DNA of 12,439 nucleotides from Deltaproteobacteria bacterium (GTDB lineage Bacteria > Myxococcota_A > UBA9160 > JAFDET01): assembly GCA_019310195.1 (NCBI GenBank), contig JAFDET010000063.1:1-12439 (forward strand), written 5' to 3'. The position numbers were made by a program, and so were the translations under genes. Every line of letters starts with the position of its first letter. Positions within the stretch are counted from its first letter, which is position 1. The notes under the pieces are model-generated. The model ran no database searches. It was not told the origin of the DNA and worked only from the letters and a program-made list of their open reading frames with translations. Shown here piece by piece: positions 1-7,155 of this stretch.

Positions 1-705
1 GACGGCGATGCCGTTGGGGACCGCAACGCGATCTTGAGCGGGACTGCGATGACAGCCCTTCTCCTCCTTGAGGAGGACCGGTTTCTAGAGGCCGCTCCAG
101 CGATTGATGCCGTACGAGAGCAGTTTCCAGCGATTGACGACGCCTGGCGCGCGGCATCTGCGTACGGGTTCGCAGAAAGCCGGGCTCGTCGAGAAGCACG
201 CTATCACCTCGCGTGTATTCAGCCGCGGGCACTCCGGCGCGACATTCTCTGGCCCTCAACTATGAATTGCGCGGGTATCGCGGCGGCGCTGAGCGGAGAT
301 GAGCAGAAATGCGAGGAAATCTATGGACTCCTATCACCGCTGGCGGGGCAAAACGCCGCTGTTGGCTACTCCGTCATTTGCCTTGGGGCGATCGACCGTG
401 CACTCGGAAACATGGCTGCTTCGCTGGGAAAGTGGGATGCCGCAGAGGAACACTTTGAGAATGCACTCGTTGCCAACGAGTCGCAGGGCTCCCCTCTTTG
501 GCACGCACATACTCTTCATGACTACTCGAAGCTTCTTGCGGCTAGAGCAACGCCGCGCGACCGCACGCGTCTGTCGCTCCTCGCAGGGAAGGCCCTTGAC
601 CTAGGAGCCGCTCTCGGCCTAAGGAATCTCGTACGGAATCTGAAGCATCTGGACCAAGACTCGCGCGGCACGCGAACTGTCTCATTTTCCCTGCGACCCA
701 ACTAG
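1..705 (+). CDS. TPR-containing regulator/ATPase, C-terminal fragment
   Basis: The reading frame is open through the left edge, so the true start lies outside the window and about 234 C-terminal codons are visible. The protein is helical and TPR-like. The stretch reading roughly ALGNMAASLGKWDAAEEHFE, followed by an ALVANE...WHAHTLHDYSKLLAAR segment, matches the C-terminal tail common to multidomain AAA-ATPase/adenylate-cyclase or LuxR-type signalling proteins, where helical repeats follow a cyclase or NTPase domain. No catalytic or DNA-binding domain is inside the window, so the function of the whole protein cannot be assigned. It converges on the thioesterase gene with 64 bp between the stops. 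Its G+C is lower than its neighbours (36/60 and 34/60 in two lines counted) and it uses many A/T-ending codons, which may point to recent acquisition. Coding status is fairly sure; the family is inferred from remembered patterns. Confidence 0.75.
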   Translation, partial: DGDAVGDRNAILSGTAMTALLLLEEDRFLEAAPAIDAVREQFPAIDDAWRAASAYGFAESRARREARYHLACIQPRALRRDILWPSTMNCAGIAAALSGDEQKCEEIYGLLSPLAGQNAAVGYSVICLGAIDRALGNMAASLGKWDAAEEHFENALVANESQGSPLWHAHTLHDYSKLLAARATPRDRTRLSLLAGKALDLGAALGLRNLVRNLKHLDQDSRGTRTVSFSLRPN

Positions 706-769
706 CGAAGGTCACGCCGAGTTTCTTAGTGAGCGGGAGGGAAACGCGGCGCAAGCCTCCACAGGCAGA

Positions 770-1615
770 CTATCCGCCGGCGTCAGCGAGCGGGTTCGGC
801 CGGCAGAAGAGGGTCGAGGTTCCCGTGGCGACGAGTGCGCCGGCGGGGGTCCATACGCGGCCTTGGCAACCTACGATTCCTTCGGCGGCCACGGGCGCGT
901 GCGCTTCGCAGAGAAGCCACTCGGGATCGGGCGCGGCTGCGTGGAACGTGCAGGCCAGATCCAGGTTCGGCGCCAGGTACTCCAGCGGGCGCGGACCATC
1001 GGAGGAGAAGTGCGGCGGGATGGCGCCGTTCCACATCATCAGGTCCATCCACATGGCGGTGCGCGCTGCATCCAACCAGGGATCCGCGTGCAGTGCGGGC
1101 GTCTCGTTCAGGCGCATCCAGCAGTGCCAGGTCGGGTCGCTGGGGCCCTGGCGCCACTCGACGGGCTTGCCCTCCACGGTCTGCCAGAGCGGGTACCACT
1201 GGTCGTAGTCATCTGCGAGCTCCGAGAAGCTCTTCAAGCGGTCTGCCGCCGGCACGTCCGGGGCTTGCGCGAAGTCGTGCTCGAACCCCTTCATGCCGGC
1301 ATCCACCGCCCAGGCCTGGCCGGCGAGGATGGGCTTGCCTTCCTGCTCCATGCGCAGTGCCAGCGCGTGGGAGCGCCGGCCCCTGCGCAGGGTGTCGACG
1401 GAGATCTCCACCTCGCCGAAGCGGGCCATGGAGAGGAAGGCGCACGAGAAGCTGGCGGGGCGTGCAAGCGCTGTCTCTGCACCCGCGGCGCGGAGCGCCA
1501 CTGCGGCCACGTAGCCTCCCAAGGGTCCCCACACCTCCCAGTCCGGGGAAAGGTCGGCGCGGTAGCAGCCATTGGAGCCGGAAACTGCCGTGTCTCGGGC
1601 GAAGTCTCCTGCCAT
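770..1615 (-). CDS. TesB-like acyl-CoA thioesterase (double hotdog)
   Basis: 281-residue protein that probably hydrolyses acyl-CoA thioesters in the cytoplasm. It has two hotdog halves, about residues 15-105 and 165-272. The first shows the family pattern DTAV...GCYRADLSPDWEVWGPLGGYVAAVALRA (residues 8-43 in part) and a LRRGRRSHALALRMEQEGK-type strand pair; the second has WMDLMMW around Asp191, the expected position of the catalytic Asp, and ends with a GALVATGTSTLFCRP strand. In many relatives a Gln stands near that last strand; here Ser/Thr (residues 266-268) occupies the place, so activity or specificity may differ. The ATG at 1613-1615 was chosen because homology-like sequence begins there; the frame stays open 116 codons further upstream, but that part is low-complexity and antisense to the phosphatase gene. 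No clear Shine-Dalgarno is seen. It is divergent from the PhoD-like gene with only 39 bp between starts. Substrate unknown. Confidence 0.85.
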   Translation of the reverse strand: MAGDFARDTAVSGSNGCYRADLSPDWEVWGPLGGYVAAVALRAAGAETALARPASFSCAFLSMARFGEVEISVDTLRRGRRSHALALRMEQEGKPILAGQAWAVDAGMKGFEHDFAQAPDVPAADRLKSFSELADDYDQWYPLWQTVEGKPVEWRQGPSDPTWHCWMRLNETPALHADPWLDAARTAMWMDLMMWNGAIPPHFSSDGPRPLEYLAPNLDLACTFHAAAPDPEWLLCEAHAPVAAEGIVGCQGRVWTPAGALVATGTSTLFCRPNPLADAGG

Positions 1616-1654
1616 GGCCGTGCAGGATGGCCCAGGTCGCGGCAGAATGCAGAT
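1616..1654. promoter_or_regulatory. Very short divergent intergenic region
   Basis: This 39-bp gap separates the divergent starts of the thioesterase and the PhoD-like gene. Any promoters for the two must overlap here or lie inside the opposite coding sequence. I see no convincing -35/-10 pair and no strong ribosome site on either strand. A short duplication of ATGGCC is present around the thioesterase start. Confidence 0.3.
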
Positions 1655-3271
1655 GTGCCCACGCGACGCGACTTCCTGCGCCAGGCTGCGGCCACGTCCG
1701 CCTTGCTTGCCACCGGTACCAGTCTGAGCTGCAGCGACGGGCTTCCTCCGTACGAAGAGGAGACGAACTGGAGTGCAGGCGACGTGGCCCACCTGCTCCC
1801 GGCAGCGAGCCACGACCGCATCCTGCTCAAGGCCTCCTTCCATCGGCCGCTGCGCGCGGCGCGCCTGGAGCTGGCCGGACGCGAGTTCGAGGGTCGCCGC
1901 AGCGACGCCGACGGGCTGCACTACAGCTTCGACGCACGAGCCCTGACGCCGGACCGAACGCACACCCTGCAGCTACGCGATGCCGCTGGAGATCGCCTCT
2001 GCGACCCCTGGCCCCTGCGCACCCTGCCCGCCCCCAACGCCGCGCCGCGCCGGCTGCGCATCCTGCTCTACACCTGCGCAGGCGGGCCCGAGCATTTCTG
2101 GACGCCGCGCTTCGAGGAGCCGTTCATTCCCATCGCGTTGCGCCGCCGCTTGCTGGCGCGAGCGCTTTCTTTCCAGCCCGACGTGGCCATCGCCAACGGC
2201 GATCACGTCTACTGGGACCTGCACTCCAAGTTCGGTATCGGCATGGCCAACTCGCCCCAGGCATGGTGGCGCGCCGGCTGGTTCGACCAGGACGCACCCG
2301 TCCTCGGCGGCGCCAACGAAGAGGTGCTCCGCGGCGCGGTCGGCCCGCAGATTGCGGGCCTCTACGGAACCCTCTTCCGCTCCACGCCCATGGTCTTCCT
2401 GCAGGATGACCACGACCACCTGGAGAACGACGAGGCGGACGAAGAGCGGCGAACCTTCCCGCCCACGCCCTTCATGATCGACGCCGCCCGGGCAACACAG
2501 AAGCTCTACTACCCGGAGCTCTTCGCGGGCCCGGAGCTTCCGAGAACCTGGTCGCGCGAAGGGCTGTCCGAAAGCTTCGGAAGCCTGCGCTACGGACGGC
2601 TCTTCGAAGCCCTGCTCTACGATTGCCGCCGCCACCTCACCAACCAGCGCGACCCCGCGCGCAGCGACGAATTCTCCGGCTTCGTGCCGGCGGACATCGA
2701 GGCCTGGCTGATCCAGCGCACCCGGCGCGGAGCCACGCGCCACTGCGTGCACATGCCCTCCACGCCGATCTTGTGGAGCGCCGGCAAGTGGGGCGAGTGG
2801 TACCCCGACGTGCTGGACGAGGCCGGCGACCTGCGCGCCGATCGGGACAAGCCCTACTGGCCCTCCGGCTGGAAAGCCCAGCACGACCGCCTGCTGGAGG
2901 CCGCCTCGGCGCGCCGCGACCGCATCCCGCTCTTCGCCAGCGGCGACCTGCACGCGCTGGGGCTGGGCAGGATCCACGGCACCGGCGATCTCAACCTCTC
3001 GGCGAACCCGGTGGTGAGCCTGCTGGTGGGTCCCCCGGGCACGGGTGAGCTGACCTGGCCCTCGCGCTTCCGAGGCACGCCGCCTCTCCCTTCGCGAACC
3101 CTGGAGGCGGAGGAGTGGCAGCCTGCCCTCGAGGCCAACGGCTTCACACTGCTCGACGTAACGCCCGATGAGATGACGGTGCGCCTCTTCCGCTGGAAGC
3201 CCGAGGAGGGCATCGACGTCCTGCCCACCCTGGAGCCGTTCCTCGAGCGAACACTCGAACGTCCTGCGTAG
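1655..3271 (+). CDS. PhoD-like metallophosphatase with Tat signal
   Basis: 538-residue protein of the alkaline phosphatase D / PhoD-like family, which hydrolyses phosphate mono- or diesters outside the cytoplasm with a metal centre. The N-terminus carries a twin-arginine signal (TRRDFLRQAA, Arg4-Arg5) followed by a short hydrophobic run to about residue 25, which fixes the GTG start at 1655. Metallophosphatase motifs appear in order: LLYTCAGG (137-144, the usual G-S-C block), GDHVYWD (182-188), DDHDHLEND (251-259) and GDLHALG (430-436). An N-terminal beta-domain precedes the catalytic core, as in PhoD. Cys26 follows the signal, but Leu is at -2 rather than -3, so a lipoprotein is possible but not canonical. 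The upstream Shine-Dalgarno is weak. Downstream, repeats start at the stop codon. The exact substrate cannot be told from sequence. Confidence 0.88.
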   Translation: MPTRRDFLRQAAATSALLATGTSLSCSDGLPPYEEETNWSAGDVAHLLPAASHDRILLKASFHRPLRAARLELAGREFEGRRSDADGLHYSFDARALTPDRTHTLQLRDAAGDRLCDPWPLRTLPAPNAAPRRLRILLYTCAGGPEHFWTPRFEEPFIPIALRRRLLARALSFQPDVAIANGDHVYWDLHSKFGIGMANSPQAWWRAGWFDQDAPVLGGANEEVLRGAVGPQIAGLYGTLFRSTPMVFLQDDHDHLENDEADEERRTFPPTPFMIDAARATQKLYYPELFAGPELPRTWSREGLSESFGSLRYGRLFEALLYDCRRHLTNQRDPARSDEFSGFVPADIEAWLIQRTRRGATRHCVHMPSTPILWSAGKWGEWYPDVLDEAGDLRADRDKPYWPSGWKAQHDRLLEAASARRDRIPLFASGDLHALGLGRIHGTGDLNLSANPVVSLLVGPPGTGELTWPSRFRGTPPLPSRTLEAEEWQPALEANGFTLLDVTPDEMTVRLFRWKPEEGIDVLPTLEPFLERTLERPA

Positions 3272-3288
3272 GAGTACCCTGCTGCATC
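3267..3288 (+). repeat. Degenerate third copy of the AGGAGT repeat
   Basis: The sequence GCGTAGGAGTACCCTGCTGC, which contains the TAG stop of the PhoD-like gene (3269-3271), resembles the first part of the two better copies downstream (AGGAGTG...ACTGCGTGC). It lacks the conserved TGCAGGAACGTCCC tail. I treat it as a decayed or partial copy; the match is short enough that chance is possible. Confidence 0.35.
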
Positions 3289-3326
3289 CAGGAGTGACAC
3301 TCGATGCAGTTTTGCAGGAACGTCCC
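3283..3326 (+). repeat. REP-like repeat copy A with hairpin
   Basis: The core 3290-3326 (37 nt) matches copy B (3334-3370) at 31 of 37 positions, including an identical 14-nt tail TGCAGGAACGTCCC. A near-perfect stem is visible: TGCATC (3283-3288) and GAGTG (3292-3296) on the left pair with CACTC (3298-3302) and GATGCA (3303-3308) on the right, with a one-base loop and a CAG bulge. It lies between convergent genes and may act as a transcription barrier, but there is no T-tract. The family is inferred to be a dispersed intergenic repeat. Confidence 0.7.
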
Positions 3327-3333
3327 TGAACGC

Positions 3334-3370
3334 AGGAGTGGTACTGCGTGCAGTTATGCAGGAACGTCCC
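3334..3370 (+). repeat. REP-like repeat copy B
   Basis: Second 37-nt copy, 44 nt downstream of copy A (start to start). The six differences fall mostly in the stem: here the pairing is CGCAG (3331-3335) with CTGCG (3344-3348), so the stem sequence has changed while an inverted repeat remains. This hints at selection for structure. The tail TGCAGGAACGTCCC is unchanged. Ends 10 bp before the stop of the convergent sulfur-carrier gene. Confidence 0.7.
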
Positions 3371-3380
3371 CCTGTGCAGG

Positions 3381-3635
3381 CTAGCCGCCGGCCACGGGCG
3401 GAAAGATGGCGACGTCGTCGCCCTCCAGCAGGACGAGGGACTCGCGGGTTCCGCGCTCGCGGGACGCCTGCACGCCGTTCACCAGCACCATCTGGGCCTG
3501 CTTCTCGTGAATCTCCAGGCGGTCCAGGAGCTCCTGAAGGTTGCAGTCGTCGGGCAGGTCCAGGTCGGCGCGACCGCGGACTGCGTCGGGAAGCTTGTCG
3601 CGCAGGTTCGCGAAGAGGCGAACCTGGACCTTCAC
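3381..3635 (-). CDS. MoaD/ThiS-like sulfur-carrier protein (first of two)
   Basis: 84-residue beta-grasp protein starting VKVQVRLFANLRDKLPDAV and ending FPPVAGG. The C-terminal Gly-Gly after a FPP-V stretch is the hallmark of MoaD/ThiS carriers, which are adenylated and thiocarboxylated at the last Gly and then donate sulfur, typically to molybdopterin dithiolene or thiazole synthesis. Length matches the family (about 80-90). The GTG start overlaps the TGA stop of the FAD oxidoreductase in a GTGA arrangement, which implies translational coupling and membership of the aor operon; it is the last gene. Its natural job here is probably making or modifying the tungsten/molybdenum pterin of the aldehyde oxidoreductase, inferred from context. 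No MoaE, MoeB or other cofactor gene is in the window, so its activating enzyme must be encoded elsewhere. Confidence 0.85.
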   Translation of the reverse strand: MKVQVRLFANLRDKLPDAVRGRADLDLPDDCNLQELLDRLEIHEKQAQMVLVNGVQASRERGTRESLVLLEGDDVAIFPPVAGG

Positions 3636-4993
3636 CGCGGGGAGCCGCCCGTCAGCACCCCGTGGTGCGGGGTGCGGCCGCGTTTCGGCGCGACGGCGGG
3701 CCAGCGGAAGCCGCCCCCGGCAGACGCGCAGCCCGCCAGGAGCGTGGTGCCCAGCAGGATCTTGGCCGCGCCGCTGGCCACGTAGGGGCGGCGCAGGTCG
3801 AGCGGGTTCTCCTCCAGGTGGGCCCGCCACGGGCCCAGCGCCACGCCGCTCTGCACCAGGCCCTTCAGCATGCCCACATCGTTGAGCCCCGACACCGCGT
3901 GGGTCGGCCCCACCAGGATGCCGCCGGCCAGGCGATCGCCGTCCCACACGTACTTGCGATAGATCCCGTCCGCCGGATTCTCCACGCAGGTGACGTCGTC
4001 CTGCGACTCCCAGTGCCCGAAGCTGCTGGCCTCGAGGCCCTGCACCGCCAGAATGTTCATGGTGAGCGCGCCGTCGTAGCGCACGTCCTCACCCGCCATG
4101 TTGGCGGCGGCGATGCGGCCGTGATCCACCGCCACGGGCTGGATCGCGCGAACCGTGCGCGCCCCGCCCTGGAGGTCCGGCCCTTCCGCTACATCTCCGG
4201 CGGCGTAGACGTCGGGGGCGCTGGTCTGCATGCGATCGTCCACCACGATGGCGTGGTTCCGATCCACGCCCGAGCCTTGCAAGAACTCCACGTTGGGCTG
4301 GATGCCCGTGGCCAGCAGCACGGAGTCACACTCCAGGCTCTCGCCACCGGCAAGCTGCAGCCTGCGGCGGGCCCCGGCCTCCTCGATCTGCTCCAACTCC
4401 ACGCCGGTTCGCACCTGGATTCCCCGCGCTTCCAGATGGCGCTGCACCAGGCCCGCGGCGACGGCGTCCAGCATCCGCGGCAGGACCTGCGCCTCGCGCT
4501 CCAGGAAGCGGACCGATCGGCTGCGCGCCACCACCGCGTCCAGGATGGTGAACGCGATGAAGCCCGCTCCCACGACGACGGTCTCGGAGTGGGGCGAGCC
4601 GAGCCAGGTGCGTGCGTGCTCCAGGGTCCACATGGGTACCGCGGAGTCCGCGCCTGCTACATCCGGCGTACGCACCCGCGACCCGGTGGCCACGAGGCAG
4701 CGGTCGTACTCCAGCGCCGTTCCGTCGTCGAGCAGCACGCGATGCTCCGCCGGCTCCAGCCCCGTTACCCGGCGCCCCAGAACGGTTTCGACGCCGCGCG
4801 CCTCGAACCAGCCCGCGTCGGCCGTCAGGACGGCCCGGTCCTCGATGTTGCCCTGCAGGTAGTAGGGCAACACCATGCGCGCGTACGGCGGCTCGTCACA
4901 GACCAGTGCAATCTCGGCCTGAGGATCCAACGCCCGAAGCGTCTCGACGGCCGCCAGGCCTGCCGGCCCTGCGCCGATCACCAGATGTCGCAC
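3632..4993 (-). CDS. aorC: FAD/NAD(P)-dependent oxidoreductase, AorC-like subunit
   Basis: 453-residue flavoprotein of the two-dinucleotide-binding-domain family. Visible motifs: FAD-binding GAGPAG (7-12), LVATGSR (100-106), NAD-binding GAGFIA (142-147), and YAAGDVAE (263-270), the second FAD contact. There is no CxxC redox disulfide, so it is not a thioredoxin or disulfide reductase; the fold is the nitrite-reductase/ferredoxin-reductase type. Placed in the operon with a polyferredoxin and a tungsten aldehyde oxidoreductase, it fits the FAD subunit (AorC) of the AorABC enzyme described from Aromatoleum aromaticum, which passes electrons between the Fe-S chain and NAD. The symbol rests on that context. 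Start is GTG at 4991-4993 with a strong GGGGAGGGG ribosome site at 4998-5006 that overlaps the preceding stop. The last 40 or so residues (after RRPYVASGAAKILLGT) are Gly/Ala/Pro/Arg-rich and look like an unusual tail. Confidence 0.85.
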   Translation of the reverse strand: MRHLVIGAGPAGLAAVETLRALDPQAEIALVCDEPPYARMVLPYYLQGNIEDRAVLTADAGWFEARGVETVLGRRVTGLEPAEHRVLLDDGTALEYDRCLVATGSRVRTPDVAGADSAVPMWTLEHARTWLGSPHSETVVVGAGFIAFTILDAVVARSRSVRFLEREAQVLPRMLDAVAAGLVQRHLEARGIQVRTGVELEQIEEAGARRRLQLAGGESLECDSVLLATGIQPNVEFLQGSGVDRNHAIVVDDRMQTSAPDVYAAGDVAEGPDLQGGARTVRAIQPVAVDHGRIAAANMAGEDVRYDGALTMNILAVQGLEASSFGHWESQDDVTCVENPADGIYRKYVWDGDRLAGGILVGPTHAVSGLNDVGMLKGLVQSGVALGPWRAHLEENPLDLRRPYVASGAAKILLGTTLLAGCASAGGGFRWPAVAPKRGRTPHHGVLTGGSPR

Positions 4994-5005
4994 CGTTCCC
5001 CTCCC

Positions 5006-5302
5006 CTAGCCGCCGGGAAAGCCCCGCGTGCCCGTGAGGTGCACCGTCACCTTGTCCCGCTTCTCGAGCGGTGTATCCAGGCCCTGCAGGAAAGACATGC
5101 TGCGCCCGTTCACCAGGATCCGCAGGTCGCGGTGCGGCATCAGCGGATCCGCCATCGGGTCCTCGAAGAAGAGCACCGTCAATGCTTGCCCGCCGCGCTC
5201 CACCAGCTCGTCCAGCAGCGCGCGGATCGTTTCGGCCTCCAGCTTGAGCGCAGTCGCCCCAACCTTGCTGCGGAGGCCCCCCAGGAGCTTCACGTCGGCC
5301 AT
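5006..5302 (-). CDS. MoaD/ThiS-like sulfur-carrier protein (second type)
   Basis: 98-residue beta-grasp protein, MADVKLLGGLRSKVGA at the start and RGFPGG at the end, with ILVNGRS and VTVHLTGT strands in the middle. The Gly-Gly end is what an E1-like enzyme (MoeB/ThiF type) would activate. It is longer than the other carrier in this operon and only loosely similar, so they look like distinct family branches rather than a recent duplication. It begins 5 bp after the stop of the aldehyde oxidoreductase gene and ends 12 bp before the FAD subunit start, so it sits inside the operon. The ribosome site overlaps the end of the upstream gene. Sulfur delivery for the metal-pterin cofactor is inferred; a role with another acceptor cannot be excluded. 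Confidence 0.85.
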   Translation of the reverse strand: MADVKLLGGLRSKVGATALKLEAETIRALLDELVERGGQALTVLFFEDPMADPLMPHRDLRILVNGRSMSFLQGLDTPLEKRDKVTVHLTGTRGFPGG

Positions 5303-5307
5303 CCCGG

Positions 5308-7155
5308 TTACCCGATCCCCAGCTCGGCCAGCTTGGCCGATGTCGGGCGCCCGTCCTCGCCCCAGCCGCGCACGCGGTAGTACTCGGGCAGCATGCGATC
5401 CAGGTGACTCACCTCTCCCTCGGCCGGGCCCGCCGGGATCGCGTCCTCCAGCATGCGCCTGGGAAGCTTGTCCTCGCTGGGCTCCACGCCCGCCCGCAGG
5501 TTCCACATGCGTTCCAGGTTCCAGATGCGCTCTCCGGCCCGGATCATGTCGTCGTCGGTGTAGGCGATGCCCGTGGCCGCGGCGACCAACGGCGTCAAGT
5601 CCGAGAGTGTGTTCCCGAAGGTCAGGAAGATGCACAGCCCCGCTGCATCCACTGCGGTCGAGATGTTCTGCATGTCCACGGTGAGCTGCGCCTTGCCGTC
5701 GGTCGCGCGCGGATCCATGGGCTCGGGCTCGCCCATCACCTCGGCCGACACGGTATAGGCGCGCAGGTGGCAGGCCCCCCGATTGCTGGTGGCGTAGCCC
5801 AGGCCCATGCCCTGAAGAGCGCGCGGGTCGTAGGCCGGAAACTCCTGCCCCTTCACGCCCATGAACACCTCGGGGTGCCCGAACTTCTCGCCCATGCGCT
5901 TCGAGCCCTCGGCCAGCTCGTCGCCGAAGCCGCGCCGGTAGCCGGTGGCCTCGCTCATGGCCACCAGCGCGTCGCCGCTCCCGAAGGGCATGGGCATGCC
6001 GGTCTGCTCGTCGCTCAGCACGCCCTTCCCGTAGAGCTCCATGGCGGCGGCGATGGTGGCGCCCAGCGAGATCGGATCCAGACCCAGGTCGTTGCAAAGC
6101 GTATTGGCCTTGAGGATCGCATCCAGGTCGCTCACGCCGCAGTCGGCGCCCAGCGACCAGGCGTTCTCGTACTCCGGCCCCTCGGTGGCGTGGCGCCAGT
6201 TGCGCGGGCTGGTCTGGAGCGTGTAGCGCCCGACGCCCGCGTCGGAGATCCGCGACACCCGTCCGCAGGCGATGGTGCAGGCGAAGCAGGCCTTGTTGGC
6301 GGCCAGGCGTGTCGCGGCGAGCTCCTCGCCGGAGATGTCCTCCGCCTTCTCGAACTGGGCCTCTTGGTAGTTGAGCGCGGGCAGTGCGCCGTGCTCGTTG
6401 ATGACGTTCATCAGCGCCAGCGTGCCGTAGGCCGGAAGGCCCTCGGAGGTGAGGGGCGCCTTGGACAGCACTTCCTTCTGCGCCCACTGGGCGGCCATCA
6501 GCGCACCGGGGTCGGCCACGTGCACACCGCCGGTGCCGCGCACGGCGATGGCCTTCAGGTTCTTCGAGCCCATCACGGCGCCGACGCCGGAGCGCCCGGC
6601 CGCACGGAACTTGTCGTTCACGATGGCGGCGTAGCGGACGAGGTTCTCGCCGCCGGGACCGATCGAGGCCACCGAGCAGTCGGCAATCCCCACCTCCCGC
6701 CGCACCCGGTCCTCGGTCTCGAAGACCCCCTTGCCCCACAGATGCTCGGCGGAGCGAAGCTCGACGCGGTCGTCCAGGATCCACAGCCAGACGGGCCGCT
6801 CGGCCCGGCCCTGGAGGATGAGCAGGTCGTAGCCGGCGAACTTCAGCTCCGGGCCCCAGTGGCCGCCGGAGTTGGAGGTGGTGATGCAGCCGGTCAGCGG
6901 ACCCTTGGTGATCACCATGTAGCGCGCACCGCACGACGCGTTGGTTCCCGTGAGCGGGCCGGTGGCGAAGATGAGCCGGTTCTCGGGCGCCAGGGGATCC
7001 ACCTGGGGATCGACCTCCTCCCACAGGTAGCGGGCGCCCACGCCGCGCCCGCCCACGTAGTCACGCGCCCAGGTCGCGGGAAGGCTCTCGCGCAGGATCT
7101 CTCCGCTGGAGAGGTCCACACGCAGCACGGTCCCGGTCCAGCCGCCGTCGCTCAT
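5308..7155 (-). CDS. aorB: Tungsten-type aldehyde:ferredoxin oxidoreductase large subunit
   Basis: 615-residue member of the AOR family, which uses a tungsten (or molybdenum) bis-pterin plus one 4Fe-4S cluster to interconvert aldehydes and carboxylic acids. Length is the usual 600-620. Family landmarks: YVGGRGVGARYLW (33-45), IFATGPLTG (62-70), GAVMGSKNLKAIAVRG (192-207), and GLGYATSNRGACHLRAY (451-467). The cluster ligands are Cys290, Cys293 and Cys297 (CFACTIAC context) and Cys508 in DAAGLC, matching the CxxCxxxC plus distant Cys of the archaeal enzymes. The ATG at 7153-7155 overlaps the TGA of the polyferredoxin gene (ATGA), so translation is probably coupled. With the polyferredoxin and FAD subunits this fits the three-subunit, NAD-linked AorABC branch. 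Aldehyde preference and whether W or Mo is used cannot be read from sequence. Confidence 0.95.
   Translation of the reverse strand: MSDGGWTGTVLRVDLSSGEILRESLPATWARDYVGGRGVGARYLWEEVDPQVDPLAPENRLIFATGPLTGTNASCGARYMVITKGPLTGCITTSNSGGHWGPELKFAGYDLLILQGRAERPVWLWILDDRVELRSAEHLWGKGVFETEDRVRREVGIADCSVASIGPGGENLVRYAAIVNDKFRAAGRSGVGAVMGSKNLKAIAVRGTGGVHVADPGALMAAQWAQKEVLSKAPLTSEGLPAYGTLALMNVINEHGALPALNYQEAQFEKAEDISGEELAATRLAANKACFACTIACGRVSRISDAGVGRYTLQTSPRNWRHATEGPEYENAWSLGADCGVSDLDAILKANTLCNDLGLDPISLGATIAAAMELYGKGVLSDEQTGMPMPFGSGDALVAMSEATGYRRGFGDELAEGSKRMGEKFGHPEVFMGVKGQEFPAYDPRALQGMGLGYATSNRGACHLRAYTVSAEVMGEPEPMDPRATDGKAQLTVDMQNISTAVDAAGLCIFLTFGNTLSDLTPLVAAATGIAYTDDDMIRAGERIWNLERMWNLRAGVEPSEDKLPRRMLEDAIPAGPAEGEVSHLDRMLPEYYRVRGWGEDGRPTSAKLAELGIG

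Noticed and set aside
863..1654. Upstream extension of the PhoD-like frame
   Set aside because: Antisense to the thioesterase; the Tat signal right after the GTG at 1655 marks the true N-terminus.
3290..3370. CRISPR array
   Set aside because: Only two or three imperfect copies with a 7-nt spacing between them, and no cas genes; not a CRISPR pattern.
3699..3740. Lipobox LLAGC in the tail of the FAD subunit
   Set aside because: It is near the C-terminus, not behind an N-terminal signal peptide, so it cannot direct lipidation.
3338..5380. 680-codon open frame on the + strand
   Set aside because: Antisense to the two sulfur-carrier genes and the FAD subunit, which have clear family motifs; the translation is Arg/His/Ala-rich with no domain. 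A normal by-product of high GC.
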